A stretch of 8,424 bases of DNA from Candidatus Hodarchaeota archaeon. GTDB lineage: Archaea; Asgardarchaeota; Heimdallarchaeia; Hodarchaeales; Hodarchaeaceae. The DNA lies in contig JAEOTU010000102.1 in NCBI GenBank assembly GCA_016839665.1, forward strand, positions 1 to 8,424, read 5' to 3'. The position numbers were made by a program, and so were the translations under genes. Positions 1-7,453 of the stretch are shown here, piece after piece (the first letter of the stretch is position 1; each line of letters opens with the position of its first letter). Below the pieces are notes generated by a model. The model saw only the letters and a list, made by a program, of their open reading frames with translations. It was not told the origin of the DNA and did not search any database.

Positions 1-2
1 CA

Positions 3-611
3 GAGAAAATCAAAGCTCCAGTATTGGCAGAGCTGCGAAGTGATGTTCAAGATGCCATGGGATCTGATAAACGACCCCCATCTATCGTATTCGGTTCTCC
101 TGTTGAAGTAGCTAAGAATATCAGTGTTGCTCACGATTGGAAAACGCACCTTGCGGGATGGGGAACAAGAATATTGGCATCTTTCATTGATGGTGGAGTA
201 ATAAGTATAGTAATCATTCTCTACAGTCTGATCAGACACCTCCTTGTGGACTTTGATTTCGACGATATCTCATTAGATTATAGTATACGTTTTTCGTTTG
301 GCTTTTTATTCATAGGGATTCCGGTCATTCTGGTTATCTTATGTTATTTTATTGTTTTAGAAAAAACTTACTCTACTACTCCTGGAAAACGACTGCTAGG
401 ATTAAGGGTTGTCCACGAATCAGGTATTAGAATTACCTGGACCCAATCAGTCATTCGTAATATCACGAAGGTTCCCGTGGCAGGGGGATTTCTACCATTT
501 GATATTCTATTTGGTATATTATCTGAAAAAACGCGGGGTAGGAAACAAAGAGCTTTAGATTTTGTAGCAGGCACAATCGTTGTCCAACAAACAAAGAATT
601 TTAACCAATAA
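3..611 (+). CDS. RDD-family membrane protein with permease-prefix-like N-terminus (5' partial)
   Basis: The reading frame is open to the left edge. The TTG at 24 is only the first possible start inside the window, so the true start probably lies upstream. Counting from that TTG, residues 1-35 end in FGSPVEVAKNIS, which resembles the end of HAAS/permease-prefix helical domains (LGSPEEVAK-type). The RDD domain follows: Arg49 and Asp56 in RILASFID on the first membrane helix (about 50-72), a second helix (about 91-113), the typical TPGKRLLGLRVV at 119-130, and the closing RKQRALDFVAGTIVV at 173-187. RDD proteins are small integral membrane proteins, mostly of unknown role; some have been linked to ion exchange. 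The stop lies 9 bases before the next gene, so it is probably co-transcribed with the ABC permease and may be an accessory membrane subunit. Family assignment is strong; function is unknown. Confidence 0.85.
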   Translation, partial: EKIKAPVLAELRSDVQDAMGSDKRPPSIVFGSPVEVAKNISVAHDWKTHLAGWGTRILASFIDGGVISIVIILYSLIRHLLVDFDFDDISLDYSIRFSFGFLFIGIPVILVILCYFIVLEKTYSTTPGKRLLGLRVVHESGIRITWTQSVIRNITKVPVAGGFLPFDILFGILSEKTRGRKQRALDFVAGTIVVQQTKNFNQ

Positions 612-620
612 GGTGTTTTT

Positions 621-3600
621 ATGGGATTTACAGCTAGTTTAAAGATTGCAAAACGATCACTGACGAGACGGAAAACAAAGAACCTGAGCGCAATCCTTGC
701 AATTACGTTAGGTGTTACTTTAATGGTGGGTATCCAAATTACTACGGATACCTTGGAGAAAGCTTTTCTCACAAGCCTCCTCGTAAGGGAAGGAGAGATT
801 GATATCCGTGTTTCAAACGCAACAGGAGGATTTTTGACTGCAGCGGATGAAGAGAACATTTCTACACTAGTACGACAGACGACAGACACATTCTGGATAA
901 TGCCCGATTTAACATCAGCAGGACCAGTAATGGTCGGCTCTCAGTTTGAACCAGCTGCCATAATGAAAGGAATTCCCGTTGATTATCCTGCTGAGTTCGG
1001 ATCTTTCTACGATTGGCAATCAGGAGAAGAAATAAATATCAAAACTCAATTAGATGATAATTCTAGTGTTTTAATTGCGAGTAGTCTAGCTGAAGATTTA
1101 GGACTTAATAAAAGCACAGAACTGCCAGTTCCTTTGACTACAGAATTTAGCAACCTCACACTCAAGATGATGTTGAATTCGACTACTGGTCTTCCCATTA
1201 TTAACTTTACTACTGGTCTTCCTATTTTTACTGTTGAATTTACCACTGAAAGGGTTGAACTCTCAATTGTTGGAATTTTTGATTCTAAAATCCCGGGAAT
1301 TGGAGCTTCCTCGAGGGGTGTTCTTTTTTCTTTAGAAGGATTGCAAGAATGGTTAAGTCTACAAGATATTTCTCGTAATAAAGATATTATTGATTCTTAT
1401 TTGATAACGTTCCAAACGGATCATTTTGGCTCTCCAATTGATGAAGATTACCTTCAAGAACAATTTGATGCTTTAGAAGGAGTACTACCTCAAAAAACAG
1501 TGAATGATCAATTATTTGATGTCTATGCTATAGATTCTACACGATTAACATTCATTGGTATTCTCGATTTTATGTTCAATATGATGTCAGCCTTTCTGAA
1601 TGTATTAGGGCTCCTCATCATTATTACTGGTGTCCTTCTTATCACAAATGTACAATTAATGTCTGTTGAGGATCGAGAGTTCCAAACAGGGGTATTGAGA
1701 GCAGTTGGTGAAAAAAGGAGAGGAATATTTCTTTCTATGCTGTTTGAGACGCTATTTCAAGGTTTTTTTGGGGGTATATTGGGTTTATTTGGAGGATTAA
1801 TCTTCGGGCAGATAGTAGCACTATATTTAGTAGGTTTATTTGGAACTGGAAGTGCTAGTGTACAACCCGTTATTAAAGAAAGTGTAGTAGTCTTATCAGT
1901 CTTAATAGGGGTAGTACTAGGTATCCTTACGGGACTTCTTCCCGCTTTGAGAGCTTCTCGCGTAAATATTGTAGAGGCTCTGAGAGGAATAAAGATAGCA
2001 TTTGAACAAAAATCAGGTCGAAACCTGGTTGTATTAGGGATACTTCTAAGCATTATAGGAATGATATTCCTCTTAAGTAATAATCCAAACATCAACGAGG
2101 ATTTGGATTATATCTGGCAAGTAGCCGGCTGGGACAGCATTGCAGAATGGGAAAACATTCTTCTTGGCGCTGGTTTTCTATTTTCAGGTCTTGGTATTAT
2201 CTTATCACGCTTTATTGATCGTACTAAGGCATTTAACCTCACAGCTATTGTTCTTTGGGCTACTCCAGTTTTCTTATTTGTTGTTGCAATGGGTGATGGT
2301 TGGATAACGGACATGTCAGGAGCCGCACTGGACATTTTAATTTTCAGTATTGTTGAAATCATTATAGGATCCGTATTGATTGTTGGAATGAATCTTCCTC
2401 TGTTGATGCGATTTTTAAGAGGGAGCTTAATCAAGATCAGTGGAGTTAAAGGGGTGGCTCAAATTGCTCCTGCACTCATCTCGTCTCATAAAACACGGTC
2501 CACTCTCACGTTTGCAATTTTTGCTGTGGTTTTAACTCTAAATGTTACGGTTGCTTCTTTGGTAGCAACCAATATTGATAGTTCAATTGGACAATCTGAA
2601 GAAGATTCTCGTGGTATTGATTTATACGTAACATTGAGTAAACCTGAGGCAGTCCTTGATGGTACTTCATATACAGATGAAATCTATAACCTAGATTCTA
2701 GTATAACCGACATCATTGGATTAAAAACCTTTTCGACAACTACTGATTTTACGAAATTCGTAGCAACGAAGGATCCGTATTCACCTGAGTTTAATCCCCA
2801 ATCTCATCTCCTTCCAATTGGTTTCGGCGAAATACGCTCCGATCAAATACGTGGTAGTGCATCAGATGCCTCTGATGACGATTGGCGATATGATTTCTAC
2901 CTTGCAGGTCTTCCTGATGGTATTCGGCCAAAAGGTATGTCAACCTCGGGTTTTGGTTTTACAGGCTCTGATATGACTGACAACGAGCTTTTAGACCTTT
3001 CTAAGGAGGCATGGGATGCTTTTTTCGATCCGTCTTATGAGATGTCAGCCTATAACGTCTCATTTGATCTGGAAAGTCTAATTGGTTCAGATACGATCGA
3101 TTTTGAGAGTTTTTTCTCACAAGATCTAGATGAGGTAGAAGTCTTAGAAGATGTAAATGGAACCGTTATCAAAAGGCCAATCGTTTTTACAGATTCATTC
3201 ATTCTACCGATCGGTATGCAAATTTGGGTTCCCATGAATACTTCAATTTACGGTTTTTCAGTTTATCAACCGTTTGTCTTAGGTGGTCGTTTTGATAGTG
3301 AACGTGCAGGTGGATTTCCTCTCTCAGCTTCTGGTTTTGGTGGAGCTTTTGGAAATGGGGGTTTTTCAGGTGACAGCATGGGAAGTGCTTTAGGATCTAT
3401 CTATATACCTGAGCGATATTCCGAGTTTACAAATTTCTTCGGAGAAGCAGATGGTGTTACACCAACATCGAGAGCTCCTGACCAATTTGATACCTATCTT
3501 ATTAAAACTAAATATGCTATTGATAATCCAGCGGTCGAAACAATCGTCAAGGATATCGAAGAATTTACTAATACCGAAAACAGTGGATATCGAGTAATAA

Positions 3601-4064
3601 TTAATGACAGCTTCATCGTAGCAACCGCTACATCCCTTTATTCCAAACTCGAATCATCATTAGAAATGATGGAACAGATGACAAATTTCCTTCAGATTTA
3701 CGTCAACTTCGGATTAATAATCGGTGCTGTTGGGATGGCTGTAATCTCAGTTAGAAACGTTGCTGAAAGAAAACGTGAAATTGGTATGATGCGAGCAATA
3801 GGCTTCCCACGACTTCAGGTAATGTTAGCAGCTCTTTTGGAACTTTTAGTTCTTGGTTTCATTGGATTAGTGATTGGAGTGGTTAATGGATTGTTCATCA
3901 ATGTAGGATTCGCTAATATGTTGGATGTTCCAGTAGTTATTCCCTGGGGGACAATTGGTGCATATCTATCATTTATTACATTTATTGGCTTACTGGCAGG
4001 AGCAATACCAGGATGGGTTGCATCTAGGATTCCTGCAGCGGAGGCTCTTAGGTACGTAGGATAA
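621..4064 (+). CDS. Large double-FtsX ABC transporter permease (MacB/LolC-like, single chain)
   Basis: This 1147-residue membrane subunit belongs to the MacB/FtsX superfamily. A basic N-terminus (KRSLTRRKTK) leads into helix 1 (about 21-40). An outside domain (about 43-308) follows, then the first FtsX domain (about 320-450) with the cytoplasmic motif EDREFQTGVLRAVG (350-363). Four further predicted helices (about 468-487, 512-531, 539-557, 570-596) come before helix 9 (about 626-650). A second outside domain (about 653-1020) and the C-terminal FtsX domain (about 1022-1135) with ERKREIGMMRAIGF (1049-1062) complete it. Both halves sit in one chain, so it can form a whole permease with two ATPase domains. 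The outside domains carry about 11 N-x-S/T sequons, a 27-base tandem repeat and a Gly-rich stretch (897-926). Start: ATG 621, with AAGGTG at 610-615 overlapping the previous stop. Substrate unknown; lipid, lipoprotein or peptide export, or control of an outside enzyme, are family-based possibilities. Confidence 0.92.
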   Translation: MGFTASLKIAKRSLTRRKTKNLSAILAITLGVTLMVGIQITTDTLEKAFLTSLLVREGEIDIRVSNATGGFLTAADEENISTLVRQTTDTFWIMPDLTSAGPVMVGSQFEPAAIMKGIPVDYPAEFGSFYDWQSGEEINIKTQLDDNSSVLIASSLAEDLGLNKSTELPVPLTTEFSNLTLKMMLNSTTGLPIINFTTGLPIFTVEFTTERVELSIVGIFDSKIPGIGASSRGVLFSLEGLQEWLSLQDISRNKDIIDSYLITFQTDHFGSPIDEDYLQEQFDALEGVLPQKTVNDQLFDVYAIDSTRLTFIGILDFMFNMMSAFLNVLGLLIIITGVLLITNVQLMSVEDREFQTGVLRAVGEKRRGIFLSMLFETLFQGFFGGILGLFGGLIFGQIVALYLVGLFGTGSASVQPVIKESVVVLSVLIGVVLGILTGLLPALRASRVNIVEALRGIKIAFEQKSGRNLVVLGILLSIIGMIFLLSNNPNINEDLDYIWQVAGWDSIAEWENILLGAGFLFSGLGIILSRFIDRTKAFNLTAIVLWATPVFLFVVAMGDGWITDMSGAALDILIFSIVEIIIGSVLIVGMNLPLLMRFLRGSLIKISGVKGVAQIAPALISSHKTRSTLTFAIFAVVLTLNVTVASLVATNIDSSIGQSEEDSRGIDLYVTLSKPEAVLDGTSYTDEIYNLDSSITDIIGLKTFSTTTDFTKFVATKDPYSPEFNPQSHLLPIGFGEIRSDQIRGSASDASDDDWRYDFYLAGLPDGIRPKGMSTSGFGFTGSDMTDNELLDLSKEAWDAFFDPSYEMSAYNVSFDLESLIGSDTIDFESFFSQDLDEVEVLEDVNGTVIKRPIVFTDSFILPIGMQIWVPMNTSIYGFSVYQPFVLGGRFDSERAGGFPLSASGFGGAFGNGGFSGDSMGSALGSIYIPERYSEFTNFFGEADGVTPTSRAPDQFDTYLIKTKYAIDNPAVETIVKDIEEFTNTENSGYRVIINDSFIVATATSLYSKLESSLEMMEQMTNFLQIYVNFGLIIGAVGMAVISVRNVAERKREIGMMRAIGFPRLQVMLAALLELLVLGFIGLVIGVVNGLFINVGFANMLDVPVVIPWGTIGAYLSFITFIGLLAGAIPGWVASRIPAAEALRYVG
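1182..1235 (+). repeat. 27-base imperfect tandem repeat inside the permease gene
   Basis: Two adjacent 27-base units (1182-1208 and 1209-1235) match at 22 of 27 positions by hand count, and the first 14 bases (actactggtcttcc) are identical. The period is exactly nine codons. The repeat encodes TTGLPIINF followed by TTGLPIFTV (residues 188-205) in the first outside domain and adds potential glycosylation sites (NST at 186, NFT at 195). A related TTEF lies just before and TTER just after, so the segment may have grown by small in-frame duplications. Confidence 0.7.
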
Positions 4065-4067
4065 TTT

Positions 4068-4072
4068 GGAGG
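4068..4072 (+). promoter_or_regulatory. Shine-Dalgarno site for ATPase 4082-4843
   Basis: GGAGG lies 9 bases before ATG 4082, in the 17-base gap after the permease stop. It is a near-perfect ribosome binding site and supports this start, which gives a protein with about 22 residues before the first ABC strand. Confidence 0.75.
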
Positions 4073-4081
4073 AACAAAAAA

Positions 4082-4843
4082 ATGTCATACAGCGAAATAA
4101 TAATTGTTGATGGTATCCGTTTCCATGTTTATGATGAAACTCTACCCATTTTGAAAATACAAGGATTGCATAAACGATACAACGAAGGAAAATCGAATGA
4201 AGTCCGTGCTCTTCGAGGTATCGATCTCGAGGTCAAAAGAGGAGATATGATGGCCATAATGGGGCCTTCAGGTTGCGGGAAAACTACGTTGTTGAATATG
4301 ATCGGACATTTGGATCATAATTCTGGAGGAGAAATTATTATTAACAATATTGATACAAATAAGCTCTCTGATGACGAAATGACGGCGTTTAGGCGAGATA
4401 ATATCGGCTTCATCTTTCAACTCTTCAATTTATTTTCATTTCTTACAGCTGTAGAGAATGTTGAGACTCCACTTCTATTGAAAGGATTGAACTCAGCTGT
4501 TGCAAGAGAGCAAGCTAAAATGCTATTACGAGACCTAGGTATGGGTGATAGACTGTACCATGATCCTCTGGAACTTTCGGGAGGACAACAACAGCGAGTA
4601 GCTGTTGCTAGAGCGTTAATTAACGAGCCAGCTATAATATTAGGTGATGAACCCACTGGTGACCTTGATTCCACCACTAGCGCAGAGGTAATGACCATGT
4701 TTCGGAGAATAAATGAAATTAACAACCAAACTTTCGTTCTAGTAACCCATAATCGCTGGATCGCTGAAAAATGTGATTATATCGTTCACATGATTGATGG
4801 CAAGATATCTAGTGTTGAATATGGCCCCTTTACGGAGGATTAA
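4082..4843 (+). CDS. ABC transporter ATPase, MacB/LolD/FtsE type
   Basis: This 253-residue cytoplasmic ATPase powers an FtsX-type permease. All nucleotide-binding motifs are present: Walker [10 protein letters not shown] (61-69, Lys67), Q-loop Gln113 in FIFQLFNL, signature LSGGQQQR (165-172), Walker B AIILGDE (184-190, catalytic Glu190), D-loop GDLD and switch His223 in VTHN. The DEPTGDLDS wording and short length are typical of the MacB/LolD subfamily. About 22 extra residues (MSYSEIIIVDGIRF onward) precede the first ABC strand (LPILKIQGLHKRY). It starts 17 bases after the large permease with a strong ribosome binding site and ends 2 bases before the next ATPase, so co-translation with both is likely. 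By position it is the best candidate partner of the 621-4064 permease. The subfamily is certain; substrate and pairing are inference. Confidence 0.95.
   Translation: MSYSEIIIVDGIRFHVYDETLPILKIQGLHKRYNEGKSNEVRALRGIDLEVKRGDMMAIMGPSGCGKTTLLNMIGHLDHNSGGEIIINNIDTNKLSDDEMTAFRRDNIGFIFQLFNLFSFLTAVENVETPLLLKGLNSAVAREQAKMLLRDLGMGDRLYHDPLELSGGQQQRVAVARALINEPAIILGDEPTGDLDSTTSAEVMTMFRRINEINNQTFVLVTHNRWIAEKCDYIVHMIDGKISSVEYGPFTED
4834..4838 (+). promoter_or_regulatory. Shine-Dalgarno site inside the end of the upstream ATPase gene
   Basis: GGAGG sits in the last codons of the preceding ATPase gene, 7 bases before ATG 4846. The stop TAA (4841-4843) lies between the site and the start, an arrangement favouring translational coupling of the two ATPases. 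It also supports ATG 4846 as the real start, so the long N-terminal extension of the next gene is genuine coding sequence. Confidence 0.75.
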
Positions 4844-4845
4844 CC

Positions 4846-6675
4846 ATGAAAGTATATACTGCTGCCTTCATAAATAAACCCCTAAGATCTATCAATCTCG
4901 CATTACGCGAAAAAGTTGCCTCTGATCTGAAAAAGGCATTGCATACTCGTAAAGATGCAATAGCTAGTCAAGAGTTAAATTCATTTATTTTCGTGTCGGG
5001 AGAAAAAGATAATGGAACGTATAATCCAAGTTTGATTGAAAGAATTGAGAAAAAAACCCTTTACAAGCGATTTGAGAAGTACAATAAGAATAACGAATCT
5101 CGATTCAGAAATTATTTACAAAACAATCAGGAATTGCATGAAACTTCTCAGATTGTTAAAAATTTCATTAAAGAAATCGATTCCAACTTACCCAAAAAAC
5201 TTGATATGCAGTTAAAGAAAATTAATGTTGATTTACCAAGGATTTTTTGTGAATTAAGCTCAAAGAGCTTTGTCACTCTTTGGGACATTGATGAAACCCA
5301 ACAATATCGATTTTATCTCTCTGGCTTTGATTTTCCAGTTTTTTCTGGCAATACCTCTGAAACTCCAATGAATATTGGAGGGCTTGTAGACCAATTCCTT
5401 ATCGTTAATTTCTTTGTAACATTCTTAAAACCAACTATCCAACGGTTGGATGAAATGAATACGGTACTTCAACGATTAGAACAGGAAATCTTGAAACAAC
5501 ATTATAGAACTGATGATCAGAAGTTACAAACAAAATTTGAGTTGTTCTTGCGTATTTTAGTGGCAAAATTAAGCGCACTACAAGACCTAGAGAATTTGAT
5601 TTATCGGATTTTTAATTTATTCGAAATTCCACGTATGTCATTGACGCAATACAATTTGAAGAGTGATTTGCTTGACTTTAACACAGCACTTGCGAGAATT
5701 TCGGATGAAATTCAGACAGGAAAATCAAAACTCCATGAAGTTGGCGAATTAATCCAACGGTGTCAATTATGTATTCGAGACTACCTTGATGTAGGAGTAA
5801 ACGGGGTTATAACTGCTGAATCAGTTGTTGATTTTAAACAAGCATTGATAGCCGTCAGCGAAATAAGTATTGATCTTTTTGTTGAGGCAGAGATGTTGAA
5901 AATTTGGTCCGACTACTTTGGTTCAGATCTACCATTCTTTAGCTTTAATGCACAATTACTCAATGCTGCTTCAGACACTGAACAAGAAGAAATCGACAGA
6001 GATACAATTCTTGCATTGAGAGGACTATTCAAAAACTATAATTTGGGTCGTACAACCGTTTACGCCATACGAGGGGTGAATCTTGATATTAAGGAAGGGG
6101 AATTCGTAGCTATCGTTGGTAGCTCGGGCGCAGGGAAAACGACGTTATTGAACTGTATGGCAAGTCTTGATTCCCCTGATCATGGTGCAGTTTATTTCCG
6201 TGGAAAGGACCTCCATCGAATGAAAGACTCTGAAAAGTCGGAACTCCGATTGAAGGAAATGGGATTCATTTTTCAGAGTTATGCGTTGTTACCCCATTTT
6301 AACACCCAAGAAAATGTAGCCCTACCTGCAGACTTAGCTGGAATGAGTAAAGAATTGAAAAAACGAATAAAAGGCCTATTAAAAGGTGTTGGTATTGATC
6401 AACAAGCAAAGCAATTTCCAGCACAATTAAGCGGGGGCCAAATGCAGCGTGTTGCGATTGCACGAGCTCTTACTAATCAACCTGCAATAATTTTCGCTGA
6501 TGAACCTACAGGTGACCTTGATTCGATGACAGGCAAACAAGTTATGGATTTACTTAAGAAATTCCATGAGGAAACAAAAACAACCATAATCGTAATCACC
6601 CATGAAGACGACATTGCTGCGTATGCTGAAAGGCAAATTGTAATGGAAGATGGAGTAATTACTTCTCGTGGTTAA
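4846..6675 (+). CDS. ABC ATPase with a ~385-residue unrecognised helical N-terminal domain
   Basis: This 609-residue protein has two parts. Residues 1 to about 385 match no family I recognise. They are charged, mostly predicted helical, have no clear membrane segment or signal peptide, and include likely coiled-coil stretches (about 195-255 and 272-305, e.g. IQRLDEMNTVLQRLEQEIL). A short, more strand-like patch lies at about 130-165. Residues 388-609 are a complete MacB/LolD-type ATPase: Walker A GSSGAGKTT (425-433, Lys431), Q-loop Gln477, signature LSGGQMQR (528-535), Walker B AIIFADE (547-553, Glu553), GDLD, and His586 in ITHE. Family members are usually 220-260 residues, so the protein is more than twice normal length. 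A strong ribosome binding site before ATG 4846 and an uninterrupted frame argue against an artefact. The N-domain may dimerise the ATPases, sense a signal or recruit a partner; this is inference. Confidence 0.9.
   Translation: MKVYTAAFINKPLRSINLALREKVASDLKKALHTRKDAIASQELNSFIFVSGEKDNGTYNPSLIERIEKKTLYKRFEKYNKNNESRFRNYLQNNQELHETSQIVKNFIKEIDSNLPKKLDMQLKKINVDLPRIFCELSSKSFVTLWDIDETQQYRFYLSGFDFPVFSGNTSETPMNIGGLVDQFLIVNFFVTFLKPTIQRLDEMNTVLQRLEQEILKQHYRTDDQKLQTKFELFLRILVAKLSALQDLENLIYRIFNLFEIPRMSLTQYNLKSDLLDFNTALARISDEIQTGKSKLHEVGELIQRCQLCIRDYLDVGVNGVITAESVVDFKQALIAVSEISIDLFVEAEMLKIWSDYFGSDLPFFSFNAQLLNAASDTEQEEIDRDTILALRGLFKNYNLGRTTVYAIRGVNLDIKEGEFVAIVGSSGAGKTTLLNCMASLDSPDHGAVYFRGKDLHRMKDSEKSELRLKEMGFIFQSYALLPHFNTQENVALPADLAGMSKELKKRIKGLLKGVGIDQQAKQFPAQLSGGQMQRVAIARALTNQPAIIFADEPTGDLDSMTGKQVMDLLKKFHEETKTTIIVITHEDDIAAYAERQIVMEDGVITSRG
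5884..5887 (+). promoter_or_regulatory. Possible internal ribosome binding site within the fusion ATPase gene
   Basis: GAGG lies 5 bases before the in-frame ATG at 5893 (Met350). Initiation there would give a 260-residue, ABC-only protein close in length to the two neighbouring ATPases. The motif is short and could occur by chance. Confidence 0.2.
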
Positions 6676-6686
6676 TTGCAGGAAGT

Positions 6687-6705
6687 ACTAGAGGTTTAAA
6701 GTATA
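6687..6705 (+). promoter_or_regulatory. Candidate archaeal BRE/TATA promoter
   Basis: The 46-base gap before the third ATPase is the longest in the window. It holds TTTAAAGTATA (6695-6705) preceded by purine-rich ACTAGAGG. If this is an archaeal TATA box, the usual spacing of about 25 bases places transcription start at or next to ATG 6722, giving a leaderless or near-leaderless message. That would fit the weak ribosome binding site of this gene (only GGTG at 6711-6714). The call rests on motif and spacing alone, in AT-rich DNA. Confidence 0.25.
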
Positions 6706-6721
6706 GTTGTGGTGTATTTAG

Positions 6722-7429
6722 ATGATGGATGAAGAATTCGGTAAGATTACTTTAGAAAACATTCAGAAAACTTATTTACTCGGAAAACAAAGCGTTCCTG
6801 CCCTTAGGGGAATTGATCTAGAAATAAAGAATGGGGAGTTTGTCGCCGTGACAGGCCCTTCGGGTTGTGGAAAAACAACATTATTAAATCTAATTGGGGC
6901 AATTGATAAGGCAACACGAGGGAAGATTATTGTTGGTGGCACTAACCTCTCTACTGCTTCTGACGACACTCTTGCAGATATAAGATTGAAACATATTGGT
7001 TTTATTTTTCAGTTTTACAATCTTCTGAGTTACTTTACAGCTCGTGAAAATGTTGAAATGCCTATGACATTCTTAGGTTTCTCAAAGAAAAAGAGGCGAA
7101 AAAGAGCAGTAGAATTATTGACCTCTTTGGGGATTGGAGATCGAGCAGATCATTTACCAAGCGAACTCAGTGGAGGAGAGCAACAACGGGTTGCAATTGC
7201 AAGAGCTCTTTCCAACAGCCCTTCGATTATTTTAGCAGACGAACCTACTGGGGATCTTGATTCAGTTACAGGAGAGGAAATTTTAAACATTCTTGTAAAA
7301 TTAAACGAAGAGAGGAGCGTGACAATCGTTCTTGTCACTCATGATCCTCCGACTGCCCAGTACGCCAAAAGAATTCTTCAAATGCATGATGGAAAGATCG
7401 CTAAGGACATAACAAGTCCATTGGCCTAA
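6722..7429 (+). CDS. ABC transporter ATPase, MacB/LolD/FtsE type
   Basis: This 235-residue cytoplasmic ATPase has the standard length for the subfamily and every motif intact: Walker [10 protein letters not shown] (45-53, Lys51), Q-loop Gln97 in FIFQFYNL, signature LSGGEQQR (149-156), Walker B SIILADE (168-174, Glu174), GDLD and His207 in VTHD. A basic patch SKKKRRKR (about 121-128) lies in the helical subdomain. Two in-frame ATGs (6722 and 6725) are equally possible starts and differ by one residue. The ribosome binding site is weak, unlike that of the two upstream ATPases, and a possible promoter lies in the gap, so this gene may begin a second transcription unit. It ends 24 bases before the next permease gene and is the natural ATPase partner of that permease. 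Family certain; substrate unknown. Confidence 0.95.
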   Translation: MMDEEFGKITLENIQKTYLLGKQSVPALRGIDLEIKNGEFVAVTGPSGCGKTTLLNLIGAIDKATRGKIIVGGTNLSTASDDTLADIRLKHIGFIFQFYNLLSYFTARENVEMPMTFLGFSKKKRRKRAVELLTSLGIGDRADHLPSELSGGEQQRVAIARALSNSPSIILADEPTGDLDSVTGEEILNILVKLNEERSVTIVLVTHDPPTAQYAKRILQMHDGKIAKDITSPLA

Positions 7430-7436
7430 TTAAAAC

Positions 7437-7444
7437 AAGGATGG
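7437..7444 (+). promoter_or_regulatory. Ribosome binding site deciding the start of the second permease
   Basis: AAGGATGG ends 9 bases before ATG 7454 and is a moderate Shine-Dalgarno match. The ATG embedded in it (7441) opens a frame that stops after 14 codons. Later in-frame ATGs (7544, 7547) would cut into the first membrane helix. ATG 7454 is therefore the best start. Confidence 0.5.
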
Positions 7445-7453
7445 AATTATTGT

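Noticed and set aside
368..889. Open frame of 173 residues on the minus strand
   Set aside because: It lies antisense across the end of the RDD gene and the start of the permease gene. Its product has no recognisable domain, while both plus-strand genes have clear family motifs there.
1757..2434. Two minus-strand open frames (1757-2095 and 2108-2434)
   Set aside because: They are antisense shadows of the FtsX membrane helices on the plus strand; their translations are low-complexity Pro/Ile/Thr-rich sequences without a domain.
5386..5760. Resemblance of the helical N-domain to the cytoplasmic helices of CorA-type magnesium channels
   Set aside because: The pattern of long charged helices (LVDQFLIVNFF then LDEMNTVLQRLEQEIL) is loosely similar, but there is no GMN motif and no membrane helix. 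Coiled coils often look alike by eye, so it is not strong enough to call.
4646..6524. Near-identical 26-base stretches at 4646-4671 and 6499-6524 (24/26 matches)
   Set aside because: Both encode the conserved DEPTGDLDS of the ATPase Walker B/D-loop, so the match follows from protein conservation and is not a repeat element.
4846..6675. Reading the long ATPase as two genes merged by a sequencing error
   Set aside because: The frame is continuous, no second family is recognisable in the first part, and there is no stop or frame change near the junction at residue about 385. An internal start is kept only as a weak separate possibility.
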